Part shown: in pieces, positions 37,801 through 48,465 of the stretch | Layout of the letters: each line of letters begins with the position of its first letter | Position numbering within the stretch: the stretch's first letter is position 1 | DNA from: Acanthaster planci | Lineage: Eukaryota; Echinodermata; Asteroidea; Valvatida; Acanthasteridae | Direction: 5' to 3' | Assembly (NCBI RefSeq): GCF_001949145.1 | Contig: NW_019091376.1 | Coordinates: 1,730,314-1,794,313, forward strand | DNA length: 64,000 nt | The notes under the pieces: generated by a model | Databases searched by the model: none | Seen by the model: the letters and a program-made list of their open reading frames with translations, nothing else | Told to the model about the DNA's origin: nothing | Made by a program: the position numbers and the translations under genes

Positions 37801-38571
37801 TTATTCCTTGTTCGACGTTTGACATTCAATGTTGAAAACATAAATGTTTGATATTCAACGTAAACAGTTTGACATTCAGGATGCACGCCCCTTGAAACGA
37901 TGGAGTGCAAAAAGAGACAAAAAAACTAGCTGCGCCCACCATGCACATCCATTCGAATGTACCTTATTTAAATTGTACATGCCATTTCACCATGATGTAT
38001 ACACAAACAACTCTCTCCCACAGGGCAAGGGGTTTTCTGGCATCAAACAAGCCCTCAAATGTAAGTGACCTTTTTTACAGCAACATAATTACTTGAGGGA
38101 AAAACAGTCAGTTATACTTGCTGTTTTCTTCGAAACTATTTCAGTCAATCAAGCCCATGCCCCGGGTCTAAACTTTCAAAGTATTTCAGTAGTTTAGCGA
38201 CCCTGCTGCATCCATTTCAACCAGGGCAACACAGTTTTCTGTGGTCAAAACTCAAGTTTTGTCAGTGTATTTCACTTGCAAACCAAGAAAAAGAATGCAT
38301 CACATCAAACAAACAAAATACCCAAACCCCATGCCCTACCTCAAGATTCCATTGAAGCTAATCTCATTGTTCTCCTCAATCAACGATGACGTTTTAGGGG
38401 CAAACAAGCCCTCAAATGTAGGTGGCACAGTCTGTTTTTTGCCCCTTTTCCACCTCATCATTTCTAGGAATGTGCATCCTGAGTGCTCGCCAAATTTAAC
38501 TGTTACTTTAATGTTGAACATCTAACGGTTACTTGTTCAACACTGAATGTCGAATGTCAAACAAGGAATAA
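37801..38571. mobile_element. TIR element with TTATTCCTTGTT ends
   Basis: The left end TTATTCCTTGTTCGACGTTT and the right end read in reverse (TTATTCCTTGTTTGACATTC) match, and the similarity continues inward with further TTTGACATTCAATGTTGAA-like copies. Two internal direct repeats share AAACAAGCCCTCAAATGTA (about 38042-38062 and 38402-38421). It has no transposase. This is a non-autonomous DNA transposon of about 770 bp in the MRPL36-NDUFS6 gap. No target-site duplication was read with confidence. Confidence 0.6.
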
Positions 38572-38911
38572 GCAACCAACTTCAGCCTTGTATCAACAAG
38601 TGTACTTGTATACCACACTTTCATAGAGCACTGGCTCACTTCGCGCACATGCAACTGATGGATTTGAACATGCAGTTGCCTTTTTCCTACGAAAACGGTG
38701 TGCGTTAAGACTGCATAGGAGGCCCGACGATATGTTTTAAATGTGTTTTACTTAGGCCCCTACAACCATCTGCTGATCGGTACCTAAACACCCTCGAAAA
38801 TGTCCGACTGCTATTAACCACAGGCCTACGTTCCGAATGTTAATGAGTTAAGAGTATTTCAGATTTTTTTGGAAACCAAAGGCATTCCTCAGTTTTTGTC
38901 ATGTGACATTA

Positions 38912-39062
38912 GGGGCTTGTTTGTTTCACAAGGATCTGGATCTCAGTGATCCTAACGCTGGTTTACACCATACATTATGCAGGTTTTGATGTCTGTAATT
39001 TAACAAACGACGGACCACTGATCGTGATTCGTGATCTAGATTTATGTGAGACACACACGGCC
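38912..39062. mobile_element. Palindromic MITE, GGATCTGGATCT family, copy 1
   Basis: The left arm ggggcttgtttgtttcacaa and ggatctggatctcagtgat returns in diverged inverse form at the right end. A second copy with better preserved arms is at 57694-57836. It is about 150 bp, non-coding and able to fold as a hairpin. Confidence 0.6.
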
Positions 39063-39117
39063 AATGTGATACCAGACCCTTGAATCAAAGGAAAGTAACC
39101 TTAGTCAGGTTCACTTC

Positions 39118-39536
39118 TGGCCCCACAAATAGGGCTGTAGTGGCTCTCTTTTACAATCTGTCTCTTATCTGTCGCCACCACAGCCCTACTTCCAACAAAC
39201 GAGCGCTACCTTCGTTTTCCAAAATGGCGGTGCCCGTGGTCAGCATGTAATACTACAGGCCGGGTTTTTCAAGGCGCCATACATCAGAAAATTTACAATT
39301 TTGGAAAGCTAAAAGCTGCTCGTATGAAAGTCCAATCTCTGAGGAATACGCCAGTGTAAGTAAAATTGTCGAGCCATTCTCATTTCAGAAGAAAGGCCTG
39401 TTAGGATTCAAAGTTTGTAACAATCCTGCAGTTTGGATGTCTGGCATTTAAGACATGCCTTGAAGTAGGGCTGTGGTAGCGACAGATAAGAGACTGATTG
39501 TAAAAGGCAGCCACTACAGCCCTATTTGTGGGGCTA
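39118..39536. mobile_element. Mutator-like MITE with long TIRs and 9-bp target duplication
   Basis: Terminal inverted repeats of about 76 bp start TGGCCCCACAAATAGGGC on the left and TAGCCCCACAAATAGGGC on the right and differ at only a few positions. The element is flanked by GTTCACTTC on both sides (39109-39117 and 39537-39545), a perfect 9-bp target-site duplication. Long TIRs with a 9-bp duplication are the hallmark of Mutator-like elements. The 270-bp interior has no transposase. Well-preserved arms suggest a fairly recent insertion. Confidence 0.8.
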
Positions 39537-40297
39537 GTTCACTTCATGCCAACAACATGAACAACAAATCTCCTACATGTTGTAAGCTTAAACCATGCTT
39601 AACCCTCTCCCCAGCTCATACCCCCTGAACTGTGGGGTCCAACGTCTGCCCCGTTATTACGTGGTAGCGGGGCGGACATCGGACCCTACAGTTCTGGGGG
39701 TAGGCCTACCCGGCTCCCAGAAATATGCTTACCACTGTAGTACTACTACTAGTACTAGTAGTAGGCCCTATGTAGAAAATGTAAACAAAATGAAATATTA
39801 TTAGGACCTACAGTTTAAAAGGAACTGAGTACCAGGGGCCTGGCACTAGCTGGTAGGCCGAGGCCAGGTAGGTCTTTGATATGTCAATTGTTATGCATAC
39901 CTCACGTCGTTTGCTCGCAGATGGCTACTGTGAGTAAATTAGCCTACTGAATGCACAGGCCTCCATGCATATTTGCACTGTTGCAGCACTGGTTCAACCA
40001 CTGTGCGCTCGAGATAGCCTCGTGCACTGGTCAGAACCAAAGATTCGTATAGCGCTGCGTATCTTTGAGAGCAACCTCCTTGCTGGGTGACCTGACTTAA
40101 ATGTAGTCCAATGTGCCAAATTATAACTTGATATTTAACTAATCATAAAATTTTGAAATAACAATAACTGTGTCAAATCTTTTTATATTGTATAAGTTTA
40201 GGCCTATACACCAGTGTAGGGAACTTTGAAAGAGAAATTCTCATTGCAGTGGTGGAAATAAAAATTTGGCATTGAACGAGACCAAACTATTTTCAAG

Positions 40298-43200
40298 ATG
40301 GCAGCTCTCAGATGTGTTTTCAGACTTTCTTCTTTACGACCGCAATTTTGTCGTTCCCCGGCAATTTTGCGTCAGTTTTCACCAAGTTCAAGATACTGCA
40401 CTGTAACGGAAACAGTAACACACACTGGACAGGTATGCTCACTTGATTTCATTGTTGTATTAGTATTACAAATTGGACTTAAGTTAGGGCCCAGATCTAG
40501 GCCCAGATTGTGCCGGTTCTGGCCGCGAGATGGCGCTCTTCTTTGTCGTTTGAATGGATGGTTTGCATGCTTTACTAGTTTCAAAACAAACTCTGCAAGA
40601 CCTATTTTGTCCACAAAGACTCCCACGTCCTAGGCCTGGTAATGCCTGGGAGGCTAATAAATTTTTTGGATTTTTTTTTTCTCTTTTATTTTTGAAGTGA
40701 TCTTGGAGAGGATGTGATGAGGTGATAAGTAATTCTGTGATTTAACTTAACCTGGATTCCATCGGACTGTACAGAGCAACGAAAAATAGATTTGAAGCGG
40801 GAGTGTTGTGAGACCACTATTGTACACGTGTAATGCAGAGCAAACTGTGATTATTTTGTACACAAAAATATGTGTGGACATGGTGGAGTTTAAGTTAAAA
40901 GCTCAAACTTACTGTTTTTGTAAAATGTTTGTTCTTATTCTTACCTTATTTCAATTAATTAAATGCTGGCTTCACTTAAATATTTTAGAAATTTTTAAAG
41001 TGGAAATTAAAGGAGCTACAGTGTGCAGAAAAAGACGAATTTTAATCATAATTCCTATTAAGAAAATGAGTTTCCAAGAATGTATTTTTTTTTGCATTGG
41101 GGAGATGTTGATTTATATAACGGGTTTTGCCCTTACCCAACGTATAATATTGAAAAGCACTGTATGCTCAGTGCTTGTCCGAGAGCTTGCGAAGCTTGTG
41201 AATTTTTCGCAAGCTCTCAGACAAGCACTGAGCATACAGTGTTTATCAATATTATACTTTGGGTAAGGGCAAAACCCGTTATATGAAATAAGTTTCCAAA
41301 TAAAAAGCACCCTCACTCATTTGCCAATGCCAATTTTTCCACTTTTTTGTTTTCCGACCCTCCCTCCTCCCCCATATTAAGTGACAGAAAAGGAAAGAGT
41401 TCCATATTCGGAGTTCCATATTCGGATGACAACCTGTGCAAAAACCCTATGGGACTGGTCTGAAAAATTCTAAATGTTTTCTCAGTAAGGACTTGGTATT
41501 TTCCCTCCTAAATTGAACCTTTCTGGACATGTTTTTGCTTTCTGACGGCTTAGTAATAGGTCACTGTAGAATAATTACTGGCATCCGTAGGTGGAACTCT
41601 TCCCACTTCCATGCACATTGTATCTGAGCATGTCACTAAGGCTGCACAAAATTTGATGTAGCACGCTTGTGATTTGGGCACGCAATGTAAATCACCTGTA
41701 TTGTTATGCATCTATTAATGAGACAAATGTACATTTTGAATGAATTATGGAAAGATTTTACTTTAATTCCCCAAAATTGTTGCCTTTTTTCTGCACCAGT
41801 TTGAAGAATAATTCAAAAAGAATGAGTCTTAAGAGAACATTATGCTCCTCTTCAATGGGTGAAAACCTTTTTCATTTAATTGTGTTGAAAAGTGTACTAT
41901 CAAACTATTTAAAGCAAGGGTGCCATATGGTATGAAATCAATGAGGGAAGAAACTGCTTACAGATTTTCGGTTTAAATTGTAATTCCAAAGTTTGTCCAT
42001 TGAGAATACCAATTAGTTTTCACTGTTCCATTGTCACATACTGACACAGTAGCGAAGAACCGAAGAATAGAAAATTTGCGACAGCAGCCAGCCAGTGTGA
42101 CTGGCTCGGTGCAGAATAATGTTTGATATTGGTCTCAAGATTAAGTGTGTATAGGTTCCTGTGTACTCACTCGTCTTTGTCATTCCACCTTTAGGCCTTT
42201 GATGAGGGTGATTACAGGAGACTAAGGTACATCCAGAGAGAGAAGGAGGTGAGTATGGTGAGCGGATGGGTAGAGAGGTCTGGCTCCACTCTCTGCAATT
42301 TCTTAGTTTCATAACTTTTAAGGCCAAAAAACTAGTTCTGCTTCTGGTTACGCGACCGATCCTAAATTTTTGGCGCAACTGAAAATTTATATCGGTAAGT
42401 TAGAAAAACACATTTAAAAATAAAAAAAAAAAGAAAAAACAAATCCTGTCTTTCATGTCTTCACAAAACACCTCACAAGAACTCTTTCATACCTAAAAGA
42501 ATGTATTTTTTGTTTGCCTGCCTACATTCACCACATTTGAAAAGAAAGTCCCGTTATTTTTGCAAGTTCTTGTGGCATTTTGCTATCGCGGTGGTGAAAA
42601 TACGCACAGCACGCAATTTTGCTTGATGCACAGAAGCAAGGCTTCACTGGTTCCTGCTCGCCGCACCACTGCCAAAGAAGGCATGATGGTAACTCAGCAA
42701 CCAGTCCATGCATTGTGGTCAAAATAGTATTGTACAAGTACCGTACATACACGCAACTCTACAGCTGCACATCGGAAAAAAAATGATGTCGCAGGAAGAT
42801 CTACAAGTTAACTCCCATAACTTGATCTGTTGTCTTTATATGTATTTTTTGTGTTCACAAATTTAATTTGAGGTTATATTGCTCGTACTTAACGATCGGA
42901 CTTGACGCGATGAACTGTAAAGGTTTCATTGGTGTCTGTGGAAGATAACACTAAACTGGCATAGTTAGAAAATAATACCAGCCGACATACCAGAGCAGGT
43001 GCCTGCAGCCCGTGTATGAGCTGTATGCACGACCGACCGTGCAGTGAACAGAATGTTTCGCCGTTACGTGTGCATTTGGCACACGAGCCCGGCCGCACGG
43101 ACTGTGGAATTATATCGTGAACTCAAAAGTGCTGCGCCAGTGATTTGAAACACGACTCATAAAATGTGATGAAAGTTTTGAAATGTGGCAAAGTTCCTCA

Positions 43201-44524
43201 AATGACCGCTATCCAGCCGGGCCATCGTTTGGGGAGAATGCATTGGCCCGATGAATTTTTTGATGGCCCCTGGCCAGCAGACCACCGTTAATTTCAACCC
43301 CTGCTTTGGTATAAGCTCTGTGATCCATACATGGACAGAAAAGGGGGCTTGTATGCATTATTATCATTGATCTCCCTCTGAGTGGCATGCTGGCTAGGTG
43401 TACTTGTTCATGTAGGTGTAGCAGAAAGTGCGTGCACATTACTTACCTGCGGTGGGCATTCTTTCGTGTACGTGTAGTTAAAGAAAACTTAGAGAAAAAT
43501 CCCCATTTTTCTGGCACTGTGAGCACTCTTTCAAGCCAGATTTTTGCTGATGTTTCTTTGACTAGTCCTCTTCATTTTGCTTGTGATAACCCTTTCCTGT
43601 GATTGGCTCGAATTTCCTTTTTTTTTTTTTTTTTTAGAGAGGGGGATTACTTGTAGCACCAGGGCAGTTGATTGTTGTTTAAGTACTGCGGCCAAGGACA
43701 AACATGTGTTTTTAGTATTTACCGCAAGTTGTTGGGAAAGCTCTGAAAAATGTCGTTTTAGATGGGCCATGTTTGTTTTTTTGGTTGTGTAGACTACACT
43801 GAGCAGTCCCTTTATTTTTATTGAAGGTGAATGAGAAATTTGCAATCGATCTTGTCAATGAAGAGCCACCAAAAGAAATAGCAGCCAGCAGTGTGTGGTG
43901 TGACGGAGGCGATCCCTCGACAGGCCATCCCAGAGTCTACATCAACCTCGTAAGTGCCACGTGTTTAGAGCATTGTAGGAACCTGGAAATATTACACCCC
44001 CAAACCAAAAATCAACCTCAGTGCTCTTTTTTGTTTTGAGAAGCACCCAGACATCCTTAAAGTACACCTAAAATATTGAGGATGTTTACCGACATTCTGT
44101 CAATTCAATATTTTACTTTGCTGTTAGAATTTCCTTACTCCTGCATTTGAATCAATATCTTATCTCCACAATTTTTTAAAGTGTGTAAACTTGTACCTCT
44201 TTGGTAGAAAACTAAATAGAAAAGACATTTTCTGATTAAGTTAATCCAGTTTAAAAATTGCTTTAAGATGGTTTCTTGCCTTTACCAAGAAATGTCTTTG
44301 GATTTTTTTTACAGTTTGTCTTTTTTCCCTTCAGTTCTGTAGCCTCTTGGCTATATTACATGTACATCTGATGCCCTGTCATCTTAAAAAGGAAGATTTT
44401 ATTTTTATTTGATGCTTCCCAATTTGTTTTTTGGTGTTTTTTGTTTTGTCTGTCTTGCCAGGACAAGCCAGGACCCCATGCTTGTGGCTACTGTGGTTTG
44501 CGATACATCCAGAAGGCTCATTGA
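40298..44524 (+). CDS. NDUFS6: NADH dehydrogenase (complex I) subunit NDUFS6
   Basis: Four exons with GT-AG borders and phase-0 junctions: 40298-40432, 42195-42248, 43827-43949, 44462-44524 (TGA). They encode 124 aa, the length of the human protein as I recall it. Residues 1-35 form an arginine/serine-rich mitochondrial presequence. VTHTGQ ends exon 1. Exon 2 carries DEGDYRRLRYIQREKE. Exon 3 opens with VNEKFAIDL and contains C88 and H97 in CDGGDPSTGHPRVYINL. Exon 4 has C112 and C115 in ACGYCGL. These four residues are the zinc ligands of this subunit, an accessory protein of the matrix-arm N-module interface needed for complex I assembly. A possible AATAAA lies at 45257-45262. Intron 1 carries the foldback element at 41115-41284. 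Confidence 0.95.
41115..41284. mobile_element. Foldback MITE (near-complete 170-bp palindrome)
   Basis: Almost the whole element is one inverted repeat: atataacgggttttgccc at the left end is mirrored exactly at the right end, and the arms run to the centre near 41200 with few mismatches. TATA-like bases at both borders suggest a TA target, as for Tc1/mariner-mobilised MITEs. It lies in intron 1 of NDUFS6. The similar short frames seen on both strands here are a by-product of the palindrome. Confidence 0.85.
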
Positions 44525-45256
44525 CACAACCAGAAGAAGTTTATTTAGCAGAAAGAAATTAGAGGAATTACAGTGTATAAGGTTCAGATTTTCCATCATC
44601 AATTAATGATGGACTGTTTTTTACACTCACATGCCAGCGTTCAGTGAAAAATGGTTATTTTGAAGCAATTCGTTCTGGAGAAACATGGCCACGGGTTTGT
44701 TGCTTGCTTCTACACGTGAGCCTGGATGGCTGAATGTACAATGCATAAATGTACAGTCCGTCCTTCCATTTCTCAGTCTTCTTCAACAAAGACAAAGCTT
44801 GTTGTATCAGCGTTTCGACAGGCATGAATTTATGAAAAGAAGCTTACAAGCAGATTCCCACAGTGATAGAATGTTTCCTTAGGAGTTTAAAACTATTAAA
44901 ACAATTGAGTCTGAATGCTTTGACGAGACTGTTCATTACTCACAAAAGCTAACACAATGCGTATGTGTAATTATGAGTGGACGAAAACTTACTCTTTGTA
45001 AAACACGTTTTAGGGCCATTTAAAAAAAAACTAGATCGAGCTGATATACGAAAGAAATTTTGTTCCTTTCTTGGAGGACTCACGTGTGCCGGTGGTACAC
45101 AGGTGAGTGTGTTATTGGGTTCTAAACAAACCAATACTTGTAGGAAAATGTTGCTTGTGTGTCTTCCCAGAGATCCACACATTTGTCACTGATTAAGAGC
45201 GTGAGAAATGAAAGTCTGTGACAACCAATTAGAGTTGCTGTTTTATGTACATATGA

Positions 45257-45262
45257 AATAAA
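45257..45262 (+). promoter_or_regulatory. Candidate polyadenylation signal for NDUFS6
   Basis: AATAAA lies about 730 bp after the NDUFS6 stop codon. It is the first clear hexamer I noticed downstream on the plus strand, but a 3' UTR of this length is only inferred. Confidence 0.3.
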
Positions 45263-45759
45263 GTCTTTAGGCCCTATCTTCATTTCATGGCTCCATGAAC
45301 TGATTTTATGTCTGCATCGGTTCTCGTGATATACGTGCTTGTAATTCGGCCTGCGTGATTAAACATTTGGACAATACAGAGATCCTTACATCGAGGAAAA
45401 ATAGGCTTCAGCCATTCGTTCAGGTATGACCGATGAGGGTTTCGGCTACCGTAGTGTATGTCTATCACTTGCTTCTCCTTTGGGACCTAAATGGTACGCT
45501 GTATATACTAGTACACTACATGTAGTTGGCAAAGCATCCATCAGGAAACGTCACACCAACTTTGCTTGGGTATAGATATCCTTTGAATGGCTTGTTTCAA
45601 TCCTCGGTTGTCCTTGGGGGGGAAAAAACGTAGTTGTTTTGTATTTGTGTTTTTTCTTGGAGTGCTCGGATATTTGTAGTGAAAACAGGTCTCTGCAGGT
45701 ACATCTTTTGTGTTATTCAGTATCTTACTGAGCAAACTTTATCTGCATATTTTTCGTTT

Positions 45760-46070
45760 TTCAAGGGTAAATAAGCCATCTATGGTCTTGATTACTTTCT
45801 GAAAACATTTTGTTCATTGTGTCCACCTTGGATGTACTGTCACCAATCAAGCCTGCAATGCCATAGTTTTCATTTCGAAGGCTTTTGATGTATGCCCAGA
45901 AGGCATGAGGATTCAATTTCAAATTTTAAATCAGGTGCTTTCTGACGTAGGTGTGGCTTCACGAAGGTTAATGTTCATGCTTTTCCAAGCTTGTATGAAG
46001 CTATCCCAGACTTATCCAGATTTCTGTGTTTCTTGTATAACCGGCGATTTTTCTGTCTTTCATTTTTAGT
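45760..46070 (-). mobile_element. Internal LINE ORF2 fragment
   Basis: The minus strand encodes NRRLYKKHRNLDK, then, after stops, NPHAFWAYIKSLRNENYGIA and LIGDSTSKVDTMNKMFSES. This order (basic coiled segment, 'FWxYIKSxR', then 'KAxxxNxxFxSVF') is typical of the linker between endonuclease and reverse transcriptase in many non-LTR retrotransposons. Stops break the frame, so the copy is dead. The reverse-transcriptase core downstream is not recognisable. Confidence 0.55.
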
Positions 46071-46123
46071 TCCTGCTGTTTGTGGTCAATGAGTGTCCAT
46101 TTTTCTTGTCACTTTTTACCAGC

Positions 46124-46231
46124 TGTGAAGTTGTGTACATCATGCACAAGTCCTTCCTTGTTCTATGTCTGAGAAAGTGTGAAGTTGTGTACATCATGCA
46201 CAAGTCCTTCCTTGTTCTATGTCTGAGAAAG
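46124..46231. repeat. Perfect 2 x 54 bp tandem duplication
   Basis: The 54-bp unit beginning tgtgaagttgtgtacatc is repeated once, with no mismatch. Because 54 is a multiple of three, it keeps the plus-strand frame open, but there is no other sign of coding. Confidence 0.9.
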
Positions 46232-46899
46232 ACCTTTTTTCTTGGAATTTTTTTTTCTGGTAGGTTTCAGTTTGATATCGATATGGACAGTATGATAAGA
46301 GATTCCGCCGGCAACTTCAAATTTAGTATGTTTGAGCGTTGGTGAACCCTTTATCATTCAAGGATATGTTTCTTTCCTCGCGATCTGATATAGGTTCTTT
46401 AATTAACACACGGTGTCAGACCCAGTTCTGTATGTCAAGTAATTCGTCCAGGGATTAATTAGCAGTGATTTGTCATTGGCAATGATTTCGAGACGTGTTT
46501 TTCATGTTAGCTAGGGATTGACTCGAATTACTGCGGCTAAATCGAGATCCTTGGATCCTGAAAACAACATGTATATAAAGTCGTTACGCCACACTTTCCC
46601 CAGTCGTCTTGACTGGGGGGCCTGCTTTTCTAAGATTTTAATTGAGACCTTTCAACCAGGCCTTGTCCATTGAAGGGTAAGAGAGCTGGGTTTTTTTTTA
46701 GCAGGGTCCAGCAAAAGCCCCATCCGGATTGCTTGTACCATGTGATTCTACCTCCATGTTTGTACTAAGTGCGGGCACTGCCATTAAAGTGATTGATTGT
46801 ATTGACAGGGGTCTTGTAAAAAAAAAAGGAAACAACCAGGGAACTAAAGGAAAATGAAGTGATTGTTTTCCTCAAGCACTTTAAAAAGGACTTTGAAGG

Positions 46900-47630
46900 G
46901 ATCCCTTCAAGAAATAGTTTTCTTTTCCATCCGACGAAGTTTCCTTTGTTCATTCGTGACCGTTACCAGTCCGAAAACCGTACACTCGCTTTTTGTTTCG
47001 CACTGGTAAACAACTCCGAGATTTCTGCAGAGCCCTTTGGCAGACGCGTTGCCGGGACAACAGACAGTAAAATACGGTCCCATCAGCGCGCTGCACGCAG
47101 TGTGGAGGGCTAAAACGAGGACCTTTCCCCTACCCCTTTGACCTGAAGTATAAAGCAAAGAATGTTGCACTCCGGCTTCCCGCACTTCAACGTACAGGAA
47201 TACATGTACTGTGTGGATAGCTGCACCCACAGTTGAAGATAAACGCATTACCCCTAATGCGGTCGGCTTTGCGCATGTTGATAACCTCACAAAAGCAACA
47301 CAAAGGAACCTCCGATCAACAGAAAGCCCTCGCGAACAAAACGGGCACTTCGAGCCCGGCAAACTCTGCTGGTTATTGTTAATTTGATCAATAGGTGTTT
47401 TTTTGTCAGGTCGTCCGGTCGCCTTGGTCTCCACGCGTTGCCGACCGGGGGGTCAACCACTTGTATGTTTTGTTGCCAACTAACGTGGTTCGGGTAACGA
47501 GAATTGGAGCCTGAAAAACGCTGGTGTGATTTTGTAATAGTGGACAGAGTCTGACACAACTTGGTCTAGCGCTGGCATTTGTTAGTGTGTCTACCAATAT
47601 CTGCTTCTGTCATATTCAGCAACTAATCTT
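46900..47630 (+). promoter_or_regulatory. CpG-richer stretch ending at a strong splice donor
   Basis: CpG dinucleotides are denser here than in the flanking kilobases. A GTTGCC-GG-GACAAC palindrome, resembling an RFX X-box, lies near 47049, and cctttgacctga near 47136 resembles a nuclear-receptor half-site. The stretch ends with AATCTTG|gtaagtatt at 47631, a near-ideal donor on the plus strand. One reading is a promoter and non-coding first exon for a plus-strand transcript, possibly that of the FGF-like gene. No transcript evidence is available. Frames of up to 175 codons on the minus strand here look like chance. Confidence 0.25.
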
Positions 47631-48047
47631 GGTAAGTATTTGGGTGACTGGGTCTGGGCTATTTTGCCTCTTGTTTTTTCCTAAATGAAAAATTTCATAT
47701 TGCCAGGGGTATTAGTATTCGTGCAACTGACTGGTAGCTGTTGATAGGGCCTATTTTCACCTTTATCAAATCCAAATTCCCAATATTCAATATTACAACC
47801 AATCTTTGTACATGGCAACTTGATAAACGATTTTCTGGAATCAAAGTTGTTTGATGACCCTTACCCACTATGTACGTTTTATCACTGGCCATAGTTATTC
47901 TTGGTCCCCGCTCACTCTTTAAATTTACCAATTTGCAAACTTGCTATTTATTAGGCTTGCTTCATGAATACCAATGATCACGCATGCTTAGTTTTTATGT
48001 GCAGTTATATTATGAAGGTGGTTAACTTTCTGCTCCATCTCTTTTAG

Positions 48048-48239
48048 ATCTTCCGTTTTTATCAAAAATGAAGATGATGAATTTTGGCAGTGGCCATGTC
48101 TGCCATATCCACTTCTTAGTTGCCATCATCAACCATGCATCTTTCTTTCCATTATGCATCTGTTTGGCTTTAGTTGGGAACGTGGGTTTCGACGCAAACT
48201 ATATGCTATCAATGGGCTTTGCAGCATGACAGAGTACAG
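48048..48239 (+). other. Orphan exon candidate with strong splice sites
   Basis: A 192-nt interval with a pyrimidine-rich acceptor (ctgctccatctcttttag) and a consensus donor (AGC|gtaagtaa). One frame is open throughout (63 codons, starting ...FIKNEDDEFWQWP and ending ...CSMTEYS). I recognise no domain. It may be an upstream exon of the FGF-like gene, part of a non-coding RNA, or chance. Confidence 0.25.
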
Positions 48240-48465
48240 CGTAAGTAAAGGCACAGTTGAGGTGCTGGCGTGTGGGTCGACACAGCACGAGCTAGGGAGA
48301 AAGCTTGGCAGCACTAAAATAACCGTTCTATCAGAGACGATTTTGCCCAAACACAATCTGAAAGCAAATTACAAATTACATTTTCCAAAGTTGGACTTTG
48401 GATCATTGATTGTTCGTGGCGAGCAAAGTAAGCAGAACTTAACTAAAACAACAACCTCTCCATAG

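Larger units (their letters stand above)
44525..47000. other. Region downstream of NDUFS6 with LINE fragment and tandem duplication
   Basis: After the NDUFS6 stop, a putative AATAAA (45257-45262) may mark its transcript end. Beyond that are a LINE remnant on the minus strand and a recent 54-bp tandem duplication. The short frame at 46263-46345 ending FDIDMDSMIRDS... reads like coding sequence but has no partner exon that I can find. Confidence 0.4.

Noticed and set aside
40808-41266. 152-codon plus-strand open frame inside NDUFS6 intron 1
   Set aside because: It is AT-rich, has no domain, and its last part is simply one arm pair of the foldback element at 41115-41284.
46907-47434. 175-codon minus-strand open frame
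   Set aside because: It lies in the CpG-richer stretch, where stop codons are rarer by composition. There is no domain, no initiation context and no splice partner.
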